This document shows, one piece after another, positions 1-8,259 of a DNA stretch of 64,000 nt. Within the stretch, counting starts at the first letter, position 1, and the number at the start of each line of letters is the position of its first letter. Under the pieces are notes generated by a model that was given only the letters and a program-made list of their open reading frames with translations, did no database searches and was not told the origin of the DNA. Made by a program: the position numbers and the translations under genes. Source of the DNA: Bradyrhizobium hipponense (lineage in GTDB: Bacteria; Pseudomonadota; Alphaproteobacteria; Rhizobiales; Xanthobacteraceae); NCBI RefSeq assembly GCF_008123965.1, contig NZ_VSTH01000045.1:27047-91046 (forward strand), written 5' to 3'.

Positions 1-298
1 AGCGTTGCAATGCCTCCATCACCGCGATCCGGTATTGCAGCCGGTCATCGTCGGAGGCCTCAGCGGATTCATAACTAATCCTCGGATGGCCCAGAATGTT
101 TCCGTCCCGGTTGAAGCTCACGACGACGGTGATGTCGATGGGGCGAGCCTTGGCCACCGGGGGCGGCTTCCAGCAGGTGCGCAGATGCTGGAATATCTCC
201 TGGATGGTATTGATCCGCGCGTCCTCGGCGGCCGCACCGAAGGTGCCGAGCAGAAGCGCCGCGGCAGCTACCAGCAGCTTGTCGCCGCAACGCGCCAT
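1..298 (-). CDS. Partial secreted protein with TonB/TolA C-terminal-like domain
   Basis: Reading frame runs from ATG at 298 off the left edge of the window, so only the first 99 residues are visible. An AGGAGAGG ribosome site lies just upstream. Residues 1-23 form a signal peptide (hydrophobic run ending GTFGAAA). The mature part begins with a segment ending CWKPP followed by ITVVVSFNRDGNILGHP, the pattern of the TonB/TolA C-terminal fold in periplasmic or envelope proteins. It lies 8 bp downstream of the cyclophilin stop on the same strand, so the two are probably cotranscribed. Function is not known; the domain assignment is by pattern only. Confidence 0.6.
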   Translation of the reverse strand, partial: MARCGDKLLVAAAALLLGTFGAAAEDARINTIQEIFQHLRTCWKPPPVAKARPIDITVVVSFNRDGNILGHPRISYESAEASDDDRLQYRIAVMEALQR

Positions 299-306
299 CG
301 CCTCTC

Positions 307-882
307 CTATTTAATGTCGGAAGCGACCTGCACTTTCACCATCTTGTCGGGATCGGTGACTGTGCCGCCGCTCGAACCGGGAGGAGCCTTCTTCAGCTTG
401 TCGACGACGTCCATGCCCTGCACGACTTCGCCGACCACGGTGTATTGATTGTCGAGGCTGCCGCCGTCGGCGAACATGATGAAGAACTGCGAGTTGGCGG
501 TATCGACGCTGTCGCCGCGCCGGGCCATGCCGACGATGCCGCGTGCGAAATGCACCTTGGAGAATTCCTGCTTCAGGTTCGGATATTTCGAGCCGCCGGT
601 GCCGTTGAAGTTCTGGCCGTCGCCGGTCTGCGCCATGAAGCCGTCCATCACGCGGTGAAACGGCACGTTGTTGTAATAACCCTCGCGCGCGAGCTGCTTG
701 ATACGCTCGGCGTGTTGGGGCGCAAGATCGGTCCGCAGCTTGATGACGATGCGCCCCTTGGTGGTGTCGATGACGATGGCGTTGGCCTTGTCGAGACCCG
801 CCGGCAGGGTCTGTGCGCCGGCCGGGACCGCGCCGAGGAGCGCGGCAAACATCGTGGCAAGGATTGCGAGACGACGGATCAT
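307..882 (-). CDS. Periplasmic cyclophilin-type peptidylprolyl isomerase
   Basis: 191 residues. A signal peptide (residues 1-23, ending AGAQ) is followed by one cyclophilin domain covering the rest of the protein. It should catalyse cis-trans isomerisation of prolyl bonds in exported proteins. The FHRVMDGFMAQTGD block with the catalytic Arg, the NSQFFIMF strand and the LDNQYTVVGEV block are all present. Length is normal for the bacterial PpiA/PpiB class; the signal peptide makes a periplasmic location likely. The gene follows coaD by 35 bp on the same strand. Confidence 0.93.
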   Translation of the reverse strand: MIRRLAILATMFAALLGAVPAGAQTLPAGLDKANAIVIDTTKGRIVIKLRTDLAPQHAERIKQLAREGYYNNVPFHRVMDGFMAQTGDGQNFNGTGGSKYPNLKQEFSKVHFARGIVGMARRGDSVDTANSQFFIMFADGGSLDNQYTVVGEVVQGMDVVDKLKKAPPGSSGGTVTDPDKMVKVQVASDIK

Positions 883-917
883 GAAAACTCCGGATCAGGT
901 GAGATGAAGAAGCGCCG

Positions 918-1415
918 TTACCCAGCGAATTTGGCCTTGAGCAGGCTTGCGACGAGCGGCGGCACGAATGTCGAAACATCGCCGCCCATGGCTGCGATCT
1001 GGCGCACCAGTGTGGCGGTGATCGGGCGGACCATGGGGGACGCCGGCAGGAAGACCGTGTGCACCTCCGGCGCCATGGCCTCGTTCATGCCGGCGAGCTG
1101 CATCTCGTAGTCGAGATCGGTGCCGTCGCGCAAACCGCGAATCATGATGGTCGCGCCATGCTTGCGCGCGGCGGTCACGGAAAGGTCGTCAAAGGTGGTG
1201 GCCTCGAGAGCACAGCCGGCCGCGGCCGCCAGCGGCCCGCAGATGTCGTGGAGCATCTGCAGGCGCTCCTCGGTCGAGAACAGCGGCTCCTTGCCGGGAT
1301 GGACCCCGATCGCGACCACCAGCCTGTCGCAGAGGGGAACGGCATGCCGGACCACGTCCAGATGGCCGTTGGTGATGGGGTCGAAGGAACCCGGATAGAA
1401 GGCGATGCGCGGCAT
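918..1415 (-). CDS. coaD: Phosphopantetheine adenylyltransferase
   Basis: 165 residues, the full length of the family. It transfers AMP from ATP to 4'-phosphopantetheine, the penultimate step of coenzyme A synthesis, in the cytoplasm. The nucleotidyltransferase signature [14 protein letters not shown] with the xxGH motif is at residues 9-22; the [11 protein letters not shown] block and the C-terminal substrate loop (here [13 protein letters not shown] in place of the usual ISST-type loop) follow. The ATG at 1415 has AGGAG-like sequence (AGAAAG) upstream. First gene of a minus-strand unit with the cyclophilin and the partial secreted protein. Confidence 0.97.
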   Translation of the reverse strand: MPRIAFYPGSFDPITNGHLDVVRHAVPLCDRLVVAIGVHPGKEPLFSTEERLQMLHDICGPLAAAAGCALEATTFDDLSVTAARKHGATIMIRGLRDGTDLDYEMQLAGMNEAMAPEVHTVFLPASPMVRPITATLVRQIAAMGGDVSTFVPPLVASLLKAKFAG

Positions 1416-1660
1416 GGCTTTCTCCTACCGCGCCCGGCCCGGCCCGGCAAGCCGGGCAGGTTTCTGCCCGTTTTCCGCAAAACCATGTCGGAATCCCCCG
1501 GTTTGTTTCGTCCTGGGAGCGGCGACGAAACAAAGGAAACGCGAACGAAACCATTTCACGCGCCCGCGAAGACGTCCGGAAACTGGCCATGGTTACTAAT
1601 CCGGCCAACAAATGACAGGCCGCACACTGGGCGTAGCGGCCACATCACAGGGGACCGTCA

Positions 1661-1918
1661 ATGATCAAGGCTCTTTCAGCGATCGCACTCTCCGCATGTG
1701 TTGCCGCTGCCCTCACTCTTCTGCCCGGCTTTGCTCCGACCGTCGAAGCCAGCGTGCCGCAGGCCCTCGCCAAGAGCGACCGCCTCGACATCCGCACCAT
1801 CGGCAAGGACTGCTCGCAGCAGGCCTGGCCGAACTTTGAAGCCTCCTGCCTGCGCCGCGCCGGCACCAAGACCAATGTCCGCGAGGCTCGCCTCGTGAGC
1901 GCCGACCGCACTCCGTAG
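1661..1918 (+). CDS. Small secreted protein with conserved Cys pair
   Basis: 85 residues, ATG at 1661 preceded by AGGGGAC. Residues 1-30 look like a signal peptide (MIKALSAIALSACVAAAL then APTVEA). The mature peptide has the spacing DCSQQAWPNFEASCLRRAG, with two cysteines nine residues apart that could form a disulfide in the periplasm. Similar short secreted CSxxxWPxxxxxC peptides are common in rhizobial genomes; none that I know has a function. It stands alone between coaD and kup. Confidence 0.72.
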   Translation: MIKALSAIALSACVAAALTLLPGFAPTVEASVPQALAKSDRLDIRTIGKDCSQQAWPNFEASCLRRAGTKTNVREARLVSADRTP

Positions 1919-2052
1919 TCGGGTCTGTCAGCTCCGCGTCATCTCATCCCAGTATGAACCCCATGGATATTTGCGACGTCTCGTCGCAGACTGGCTGATG
2001 CTCGCGCCCGGCGGAATGGCCCGTTGGGCGCGAACCCATTGAGGGGTCGCTT

Positions 2053-3963
2053 TTGTCCAGTACACCCGCTGTCGCTTCCGGCCATCATCCTGATCCGCTG
2101 CCGCTTGCCATGACCATGGGCGCCCTCGGGGTGGTCTACGGCGATATCGGCACCAGCCCCCTCTACGCCCTAAAGGAAGCCGCCAAGGCGGCCGCCCATG
2201 GCGCCACCCTCGCTCCCGAAGCTGTCTTGGGGGTTGCCTCGCTCATCCTCTGGGCGCTGCTGCTGATCATCTCGCTGAAATATGCGCTCTTGATCCTGCG
2301 CGCGGACAATCGCGGCGAAGGCGGCATCGTCGCGCTGCTGGCGCTGCTGCACGCCCGCCACGCCCAATCAGGCACGTGGCGCGCCCACCTGTTGGTGGTC
2401 GGCCTCGTCGGCGCCGCCCTGCTCTATGGCGACGGCGCGATCACCCCGGCAATCTCTGTGCTGAGCGCCATCGAAGGCCTCAAGGTGGATGCGCCCTCGC
2501 TCGCGCCGGCGGTGGTGCCCGTGACCATTGCCATCCTGGTCGGCCTGTTCATGATGCAGAAGCAAGGCGCGGGCTTTATTGGCCGCATCTTCGGGCCGGT
2601 GATGATGGCCTGGTTCATCGTGCTCGCCGCGCTGGGCATCCACGGCATCGTCAAGGCGCCGGCAGTGCTGGTCGCGCTCAGCCCGCTCTATGCGTTCGAC
2701 TTCCTGATTCACCAGGATTTCCACGTCTCCTTCGCGATCCTGGGCGCCGCCTTCCTGGCGGTGACCGGCGGCGAGGCCATGTATGCCGACATGGGGCATT
2801 TCGGCCGCTTTCCGATCCGGCTCGCCTGGTTCACGGTCTGCCTGCCTGCGCTGGTGCTGAACTATTTCGGCCAGGCTGCGCTCCTGATCACCGATCCCAC
2901 GATGATCGAGAATCCGTTCTTCCAGCTCTGCCCCGATGCCCTGCACTATCCGCTGGTCGCCTTCTCCACGGTGGCGACCGTGATCGCCTCGCAGGCGATC
3001 ATCTCGGGCGTGTTCTCGCTGACGCAGCAGTCGATTCAACTCGGCTTCCTGCCCCGCATGCAGATCCGCCACACCACCAGCGACGCGATCGGCCAGATCT
3101 ACGTGCCGCTGGTAAACTGGCTGCTCGCGGCCGCAACACTCGGCGCGGTCCTGAGCTTCGGCACCTCCGATGCGCTGGCTGGCGCCTACGGCATCGCGGT
3201 GTCGCTGTTGATGGCGATCACCACGCTGCTGGCCGCCCTGGTCGCGATCCAGTGGGGCTATTCGCCGTGGCTCGTGGTTGCCGTGAACGGCTTCTTCTTC
3301 GTGATCGACGTGATCTTCTTCTCGGCCAATTCGATCAAGCTGTTCGAGGGCGGCTGGTTCCCGCTGCTGCTCGCCGGCCTCGTCGCATTCCTGATGCTGA
3401 CCTGGCGCGCCGGCGTGAAGCTGGTCGAGGCGGCGCGCGCGAAGCTGCGCCAGCCCGAGGAGGATTTGATCGAGACCGCGGTCAACAAGTGTAGCGCCCG
3501 CCTTCCCGGCACCGCCGTGTTCCTCGCCTCGGCACCGAAAGGTGTGCCGCTGGCGCTGACGCAATTCGTCAAGCACAACCACGTTCTGCACGAGCGTGTC
3601 GTCCTCGTCACCGTCCTGATTGAGGAATTGCCGCACATTGCCGACGAGGAACGCGCCGAGGTGATCGAGATCATCCCCGGCATCACCCGCGTCATCCTGC
3701 ATTACGGCTTCATGCAGAACCCGACCATCTATGAGGGGCTGACGCTCACCTGCCGGCAGGGCAAGCTGCCCGGCATCGACCTCTCCGACATCACCTATTA
3801 CGTCGGCCGCGAGACCATCATCCCGCGCGAAGATGTCCCGGGCATGTGGGTTTGGCGCGAAACCCTGTTCGCCTTCCTCCAGCGCAACGCCGAACGCTCG
3901 GCTGCGTTCTTCGGCGTGCCGACCAGGCAGGTGGTGGAGTTCGGTACGGAGCTGGAGATTTAG
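2053..3963 (+). CDS. kup: Low-affinity potassium transporter Kup
   Basis: 636 residues, full length for the KUP/HAK/KT family. It imports K+ (probably with H+) across the inner membrane. The family hallmark GVVYGDIGTSPLYALKEA lies near residues 26-43, followed by about twelve transmembrane helices (to about residue 460) and a cytoplasmic C-terminal domain with the typical VEFGTELEI end. The start is a TTG at 2053 with GAGGGG upstream; an in-frame ATG at 2110 would remove 19 residues but leaves the hallmark intact. A stem with arms 2003-2009 and 2026-2032 lies in the leader; I see no recognisable riboswitch. Confidence 0.95.
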   Translation: MSSTPAVASGHHPDPLPLAMTMGALGVVYGDIGTSPLYALKEAAKAAAHGATLAPEAVLGVASLILWALLLIISLKYALLILRADNRGEGGIVALLALLHARHAQSGTWRAHLLVVGLVGAALLYGDGAITPAISVLSAIEGLKVDAPSLAPAVVPVTIAILVGLFMMQKQGAGFIGRIFGPVMMAWFIVLAALGIHGIVKAPAVLVALSPLYAFDFLIHQDFHVSFAILGAAFLAVTGGEAMYADMGHFGRFPIRLAWFTVCLPALVLNYFGQAALLITDPTMIENPFFQLCPDALHYPLVAFSTVATVIASQAIISGVFSLTQQSIQLGFLPRMQIRHTTSDAIGQIYVPLVNWLLAAATLGAVLSFGTSDALAGAYGIAVSLLMAITTLLAALVAIQWGYSPWLVVAVNGFFFVIDVIFFSANSIKLFEGGWFPLLLAGLVAFLMLTWRAGVKLVEAARAKLRQPEEDLIETAVNKCSARLPGTAVFLASAPKGVPLALTQFVKHNHVLHERVVLVTVLIEELPHIADEERAEVIEIIPGITRVILHYGFMQNPTIYEGLTLTCRQGKLPGIDLSDITYYVGRETIIPREDVPGMWVWRETLFAFLQRNAERSAAFFGVPTRQVVEFGTELEI

Positions 3964-4200
3964 CCGACGCGTTGCTCGCACCGTGTAGCGACTGCGCGCA
4001 GCGACGCGACGCCGACACAGGTTGCGAGAAGACCCGAGCCCACGAGCGCGCCGGCGCGCCGAGCGCTGGAGGCGTTGGCTTCAGCAAAACAGCGTCCGCT
4101 GCGGGATCGCTGTTGAAATTGCTCGTTGGCGAATTGGAACCAGGTGGATCGCCTTTCGGTTGGTGCCGGCGAGATCAGGATCCTGGGCTGGTGCTCCACC

Positions 4201-5421
4201 ATGAACTCTGGCGCCAACGTCACATTCAGCAACTTGCGCGCTCTCGTCATCCTGATCGTGGTCGCCTTCCATTCGGCTCTTCCCTACCTCGCCTCTCAGC
4301 CGCCGCATCCGTTCGCCTTCGACGCGCCGCCCTATCGATGGATCGCGTTTCCGATCGTCGATCGCGAACGCTGGTTCGGGCTGGACCTGTTCTGCGCATG
4401 GCAAGACGTCAGCTTAATGTCCCTGATGTTCCTTTTGGCGGGCCTGTTCACCCCGCATGGCCTGATCCGCAAGGGTGGCGCCGCCTATCTCGCGGAGCGC
4501 TGGTGGCGAATCGGATTGCCCTTCGTTCTCGCGGTCGCCCTTCTCAGTCCGGTAGCGTACTACGCGTCGTATCTAACGACCGCGACCGACCCATCGCCTG
4601 CGGCGTTTTGGCAGCACTGGCGCGCTTTACCGATGTGGCCCTCGGGCCCGCAATGGTTCTTGTGGCAGCTTCTGCTGCTCAGCGGACTGGCTGCTGCACT
4701 GCATGAGATCGTGCCATCGTGGCCACGGGCCGCGAGCCTAATCATCGCCAAGTGCGGCGATCGTCCGCTGCTCTTCTTCGCAGGTCTGACCAGTCTCTCG
4801 GCACTGGCCTATGTCCCGCTGGCGATGATCTTTACGCCGTGGGAATGGACCTTTTTCGGCCCATTGTCTTTCCAGCTAAGCCGCCCGCTCCACTATCTCC
4901 TCTATTTCTCCGCGGGACTCGCCATCGGCGGCTACGGCTGTAATCGCAGTATCTTCCGCACCGACGGCCCCCTCGCGCGCCGCTGGCCAGCCTGGGTTGC
5001 AGCAGCATTCGCCTGCTTTGCAGTATGGGGCGGGCTGACCTCGCTGACGATGCCGGACTGGAATGCAAGCCCCCCGGCATATCGTCTCGCCGCGGCCTTC
5101 GCCTTTCCCTTTGCATGCGCAACAGGCGTTATCGCTTTCGTGGCGAGTTCGTTGGCATTGTTGCGTCGCCGTTCGGCGCTCGCCGACAGCCTTTCGACCA
5201 ATGCCTACGGCATCTACCTCACGCATTATCCGTTGGTGCTGTGGCTGCAATATGCACTGCTCGGCACGAGCCTGAATGCCGTCGCCAAAGCCACATTCGT
5301 CCTCATCGTGGCGCTGGTTCTAAGCTGGGCCGCGAGCGGATACCTGACCGTGAGCGCGAGACTGCTGGTCCACCGGCATCCACGATTTTCGGACAAGGGC
5401 GCTATCTCAGATCAACCTCGA
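4201..5421 (+). CDS. Membrane acyltransferase, acyltransferase-3 family (coordinates to stop at 5424)
   Basis: The reading frame ends with TGA at 5422-5424. About 407 residues from ATG 4201. The protein opens with FSNLRALVILIVVAFHSALPYL-like sequence, the first helix of acyltransferase-3 enzymes with the catalytic His at its end, and carries about ten transmembrane helices, ending with a NAYGIYLTHYPLVLWLQ segment typical of OpgC/OafA-like proteins. It probably transfers an acyl group to a lipid- or sugar-linked substrate at the inner membrane. A TTG at 4126 would add 25 residues but they do not resemble the family. Its stop overlaps the ATG of the next gene (ATGA), so translation is coupled to the ABC transporter. 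Confidence 0.85.
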
Positions 5422-6569
5422 TGACGGAAACGCCCATGTCACTGGTCCCGACGCTCGCGTCCCGCAATCTCTTCCACGATCGCCTGCGTTTTGTCGCGAC
5501 GCTCATCGGAATCGTGTTTTCGGTCGTCCTGGTGATGATCCAGATGGGCCTGTTCCTGGGCTTCGGTCGCATGGTGACGACGATGATCGACCATGCGTCA
5601 GCCGATCTCTGGGTGTTGCCGAAGGGAGCGAAATGCTTTGAGGATCCCTCGCTGCTGGATGCGAAGCTGCGCGATAAGGTCACGTCCGTCGATGGCGTCG
5701 CCTCCGTGGTCCCGCTGGTCATCGGCTTCTCGGACTGGCGCCTCGAGAGCGGCGAGACGACACCCGTCTTCGTTGTCGGCGCCGATTTGCGTGACGGAAG
5801 CCTGAGGCCGTGGAACGTGGTCGAGGGCGACGTCCGCGCGCTTTCGCAAAATGGAGCCGTGATCGTCGACCGCTCCTACTACGATCGCCTCGGCGTCTCA
5901 AAAATCGGATCAACGGCCGAGATCCGCGGCCGCCACGTCAAGGTCGTGGCCTTAACCGACGGCATCCGCTCCTTCACCACGACACCCTACGTCTTCGTGG
6001 ACCTGAAATACGCTCGCACCTACACCGGAACCTTTCCCGATCGCGCCAGCGATCTCCTGGTTCGCCTCAAGCCCGACGCCGATCGCGACACAGTCCTTAA
6101 GGCCGTCCGAGCTCTGGTTGGTGAGCATGAGGTGCTTACCACAGATGAATTCCGCAGCCGTAGCCGCTCGTTCTGGCTGTTCGGGACGGGCGCCGGCGCT
6201 GCACTGTTTGCCGGCGCATTGCTCGGAGTGATCGTCGGCACCGTCATCGTCGCGCAAACCCTCTATTCGAGCACCAAGGATCACCTCAGCGAATTCGCCA
6301 CCCTGCGGGCAATGGGTTCGTCGAATGGATATATCTACAGGGTCATCATCTATCAGGCGCTCCTCAACGCGATCATCGGCTTCGTCATTGCGACTGCGAT
6401 TGGCACTGTCGTTGTGGAGATGACTGCCAAGAGCGCGTTGCCGATCGTCATCACGCCGTGGCTGATTGCAGCTCTGTTCGTGCTGACGGTCGTGATGTGC
6501 GTGGCATCGGCGATCGGCGCAATCGTGCGTGTGGTGCGGATCGATCCAGCAACGGTATTCATGCGATGA
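5421..6569 (+). CDS. ABC transporter permease, DevC/MacB-like (FtsX domain)
   Basis: 382 residues from ATG 5421, which overlaps the upstream stop as ATGA; ATG 5436 is an alternative. One N-terminal membrane helix (LIGIVFSVVLVMIQMGLFLGF split over residues ~22-45), a periplasmic MacB-type domain of about 220 residues, then three helices with the FtsX signature (LSEFATLRAMGSSNGYIYRVI) to the C-terminus, ending in RIDPATVFMR as in DevC proteins. Such permeases usually couple ATP hydrolysis to transport of lipids, glycolipids or peptides across the envelope. Followed by its ATPase with another ATGA overlap. No HlyD/DevB membrane-fusion gene is adjacent. Confidence 0.9.
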   Translation: MTETPMSLVPTLASRNLFHDRLRFVATLIGIVFSVVLVMIQMGLFLGFGRMVTTMIDHASADLWVLPKGAKCFEDPSLLDAKLRDKVTSVDGVASVVPLVIGFSDWRLESGETTPVFVVGADLRDGSLRPWNVVEGDVRALSQNGAVIVDRSYYDRLGVSKIGSTAEIRGRHVKVVALTDGIRSFTTTPYVFVDLKYARTYTGTFPDRASDLLVRLKPDADRDTVLKAVRALVGEHEVLTTDEFRSRSRSFWLFGTGAGAALFAGALLGVIVGTVIVAQTLYSSTKDHLSEFATLRAMGSSNGYIYRVIIYQALLNAIIGFVIATAIGTVVVEMTAKSALPIVITPWLIAALFVLTVVMCVASAIGAIVRVVRIDPATVFMR

Positions 6570-7300
6570 GCGAAATCATCATTGAGGCTACCGGGATCAA
6601 GAAAACGCTTGGGCAGGGCGCTGGCGAGGTGAAGGCGCTGCGCGGTATCGACCTGACGCTGCGGCGCGGCGAGTTCACGCTGCTGATGGGGCCGTCAGGC
6701 AGCGGCAAGACGACGCTGCTGCTCGTTCTCGGATGCATGCTGGCACCAAGTTCGGGTACGCTCACTGTGTGTGGCATGCCTACGTCCGGGGTCGACAAGG
6801 AGGGACTGGCCAGAATCAGGCGCGACCATATCGGCTTTGTGTTCCAGTCCTATCATCTGTTTCCGACGCTCACTGCTGCGCAGAACGTGCAACTCGCCCT
6901 CGACATCCGTCACGAGCGTGGGCGCAAAGCCGGCAAACGGGCGCGGGAAGCGCTGAACCTAGTTGGTCTGGCGCAAAAGGCCGATACCTTGCCGGGCGAG
7001 CTCAGCGGCGGTGAGCAGCAGAGGGTCGCGATCGCGCGAGCTTTTGTCGCCAATCCCTCCGTCATTCTCGCCGACGAGCCAACCGCCGCGCTCGACGGCA
7101 ACAACGGGCGAAGCATCATGCGAATTCTCGCCGATGCAGCACATCAGCGCGAGCGCGCCGTGCTCGTCGTGACCCATGATCCCCGGGTCATTCCTTTTGC
7201 GGATCGCATCGTCGAGATCGAGGACGGCCTGCTGGTCGACACCGGATCCGGCGGACCCGAGCGGCTGCATTTGCCAAAGGCCGCCGCATTCAGGCCGTAA
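6566..7300 (+). CDS. ABC transporter ATP-binding protein, DevA/LolD-like
   Basis: 244 residues. Walker A is GPSGSGKTT near residue 40, Q-loop FVFQSYHLFPTL, ABC signature LSGGEQQRVAIARA, Walker B VILADEPTAALD and H-loop VVTHDPRV are all intact. This is the motor subunit for the permease at 5421-6569. The start ATG at 6566 overlaps the permease stop by four bases. The family powers MacB/LolD/DevA-type mechanotransmission rather than simple channel transport. Esterase gene follows after 32 bp, so the four genes look like one operon. Confidence 0.93.
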   Translation: MSEIIIEATGIKKTLGQGAGEVKALRGIDLTLRRGEFTLLMGPSGSGKTTLLLVLGCMLAPSSGTLTVCGMPTSGVDKEGLARIRRDHIGFVFQSYHLFPTLTAAQNVQLALDIRHERGRKAGKRAREALNLVGLAQKADTLPGELSGGEQQRVAIARAFVANPSVILADEPTAALDGNNGRSIMRILADAAHQRERAVLVVTHDPRVIPFADRIVEIEDGLLVDTGSGGPERLHLPKAAAFRP

Positions 7301-7332
7301 GGCCCCAGCGAAATGAAGCAAGAGGACGCATC

Positions 7333-8259
7333 ATGAGCCTGCGCGCCGAAATGTTGCGCCTCGGCATCCGCATGTTCCTGAAACGGCACGGTCAGCCATT
7401 CGATGTCGGGACGTGGCGGGCAAACATGCATCGCATGGAGCGATGGGTGCCTCGTCCACCACGCAGCACCAGAACAAGCGTCGTGCAGGCCAGTCACCTC
7501 AGACTACACCGGATCGCGACCCCGACATCGCGGCCCGGGCGCAACGTGCTATATCTTCACGGCGGCGCCTATATTTCGGGCGCGCCGATCTACTACCGGC
7601 ATTTCACCTGGCGCATTGCCGATGTGACCAGGTCGACGGTCTGGGCGCTCGAATATCGCCTCGCCCCCGAACATCCATTTCCGGCCGCACTGGACGATGC
7701 CGTGGCGGGTTTTCTCTGGCTCGCCAGCGAGGCGGGCGATCCAAGCCAACTGTTCGTGATGGGTGATTCGGCCGGTGGAGGATTGGCCCTGTGCCTTCTC
7801 ATGAGGCTGCGTGACGAACGCAAGCTGCTTCCTGCCGCCGCGGTTGCCATGTCGCCCTGGACCGATCTGGCGCTCACCGCGCCCTCGTTGACAGAGAATG
7901 CCGCGTCAGATCCGATGTTGAACGTGCACGATATTCCGGAATTCGTGCGCTGTTATCTGGCAGGCGCCGACCCGTATAGCCCCCATGCATCGCCGCTCTA
8001 TGGCGAGGCGTCCGGACTTCCGCCGGTGCTGATCCATGTCGGAAGCGACGAGATCCTGCGGGATGACGCGGTCCGCATGGCCGACAAGCTGAAAGAGAGT
8101 AATCCGCGGAGCCGGCTGGAGGTCTGGCCGCGCATGCCGCACGTTTTCCAGCTCTTCGTCCCGGTGCTACCGGAAGCCCATGCAGCCATCGCGCAGATCG
8201 GAAAATTCATCTCCAACCTGCCTTGCGATCCAATTTTGCTGACTTCCCGGCCTACCTAG
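7333..8259 (+). CDS. Alpha/beta hydrolase, HSL-type (family IV) esterase
   Basis: 308 residues, no signal peptide. The oxyanion-hole motif HGGAYISG, the nucleophile elbow GDSAGGG (Ser near residue 146), the acid region GSDEILRDD and the catalytic His in MPHVFQLF are in the order and spacing of hormone-sensitive-lipase-type carboxylesterases. It should hydrolyse short- to medium-chain acyl or aryl esters in the cytoplasm. An AGAGGACGCATC stretch precedes the ATG at 7333. Last gene of the acyltransferase/ABC operon; its last four bases overlap the end of gyrA on the other strand (8256-8259). The substrate may be the ester made by the acyltransferase, but that is inference. Confidence 0.9.
   Translation: MSLRAEMLRLGIRMFLKRHGQPFDVGTWRANMHRMERWVPRPPRSTRTSVVQASHLRLHRIATPTSRPGRNVLYLHGGAYISGAPIYYRHFTWRIADVTRSTVWALEYRLAPEHPFPAALDDAVAGFLWLASEAGDPSQLFVMGDSAGGGLALCLLMRLRDERKLLPAAAVAMSPWTDLALTAPSLTENAASDPMLNVHDIPEFVRCYLAGADPYSPHASPLYGEASGLPPVLIHVGSDEILRDDAVRMADKLKESNPRSRLEVWPRMPHVFQLFVPVLPEAHAAIAQIGKFISNLPCDPILLTSRPT

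Noticed and set aside
1997..2052. Riboswitch in the kup leader
   Set aside because: There is a seven-base stem (2003-2009 with 2026-2032), but no match to a c-di-AMP or other known aptamer core.
2368..3981. A 537-codon open frame antisense to kup
   Set aside because: Long antisense frames are common in GC-rich genes because of third-codon bias. Its product is rich in Gly, Arg, Glu and His with no domain, and kup itself is clear.
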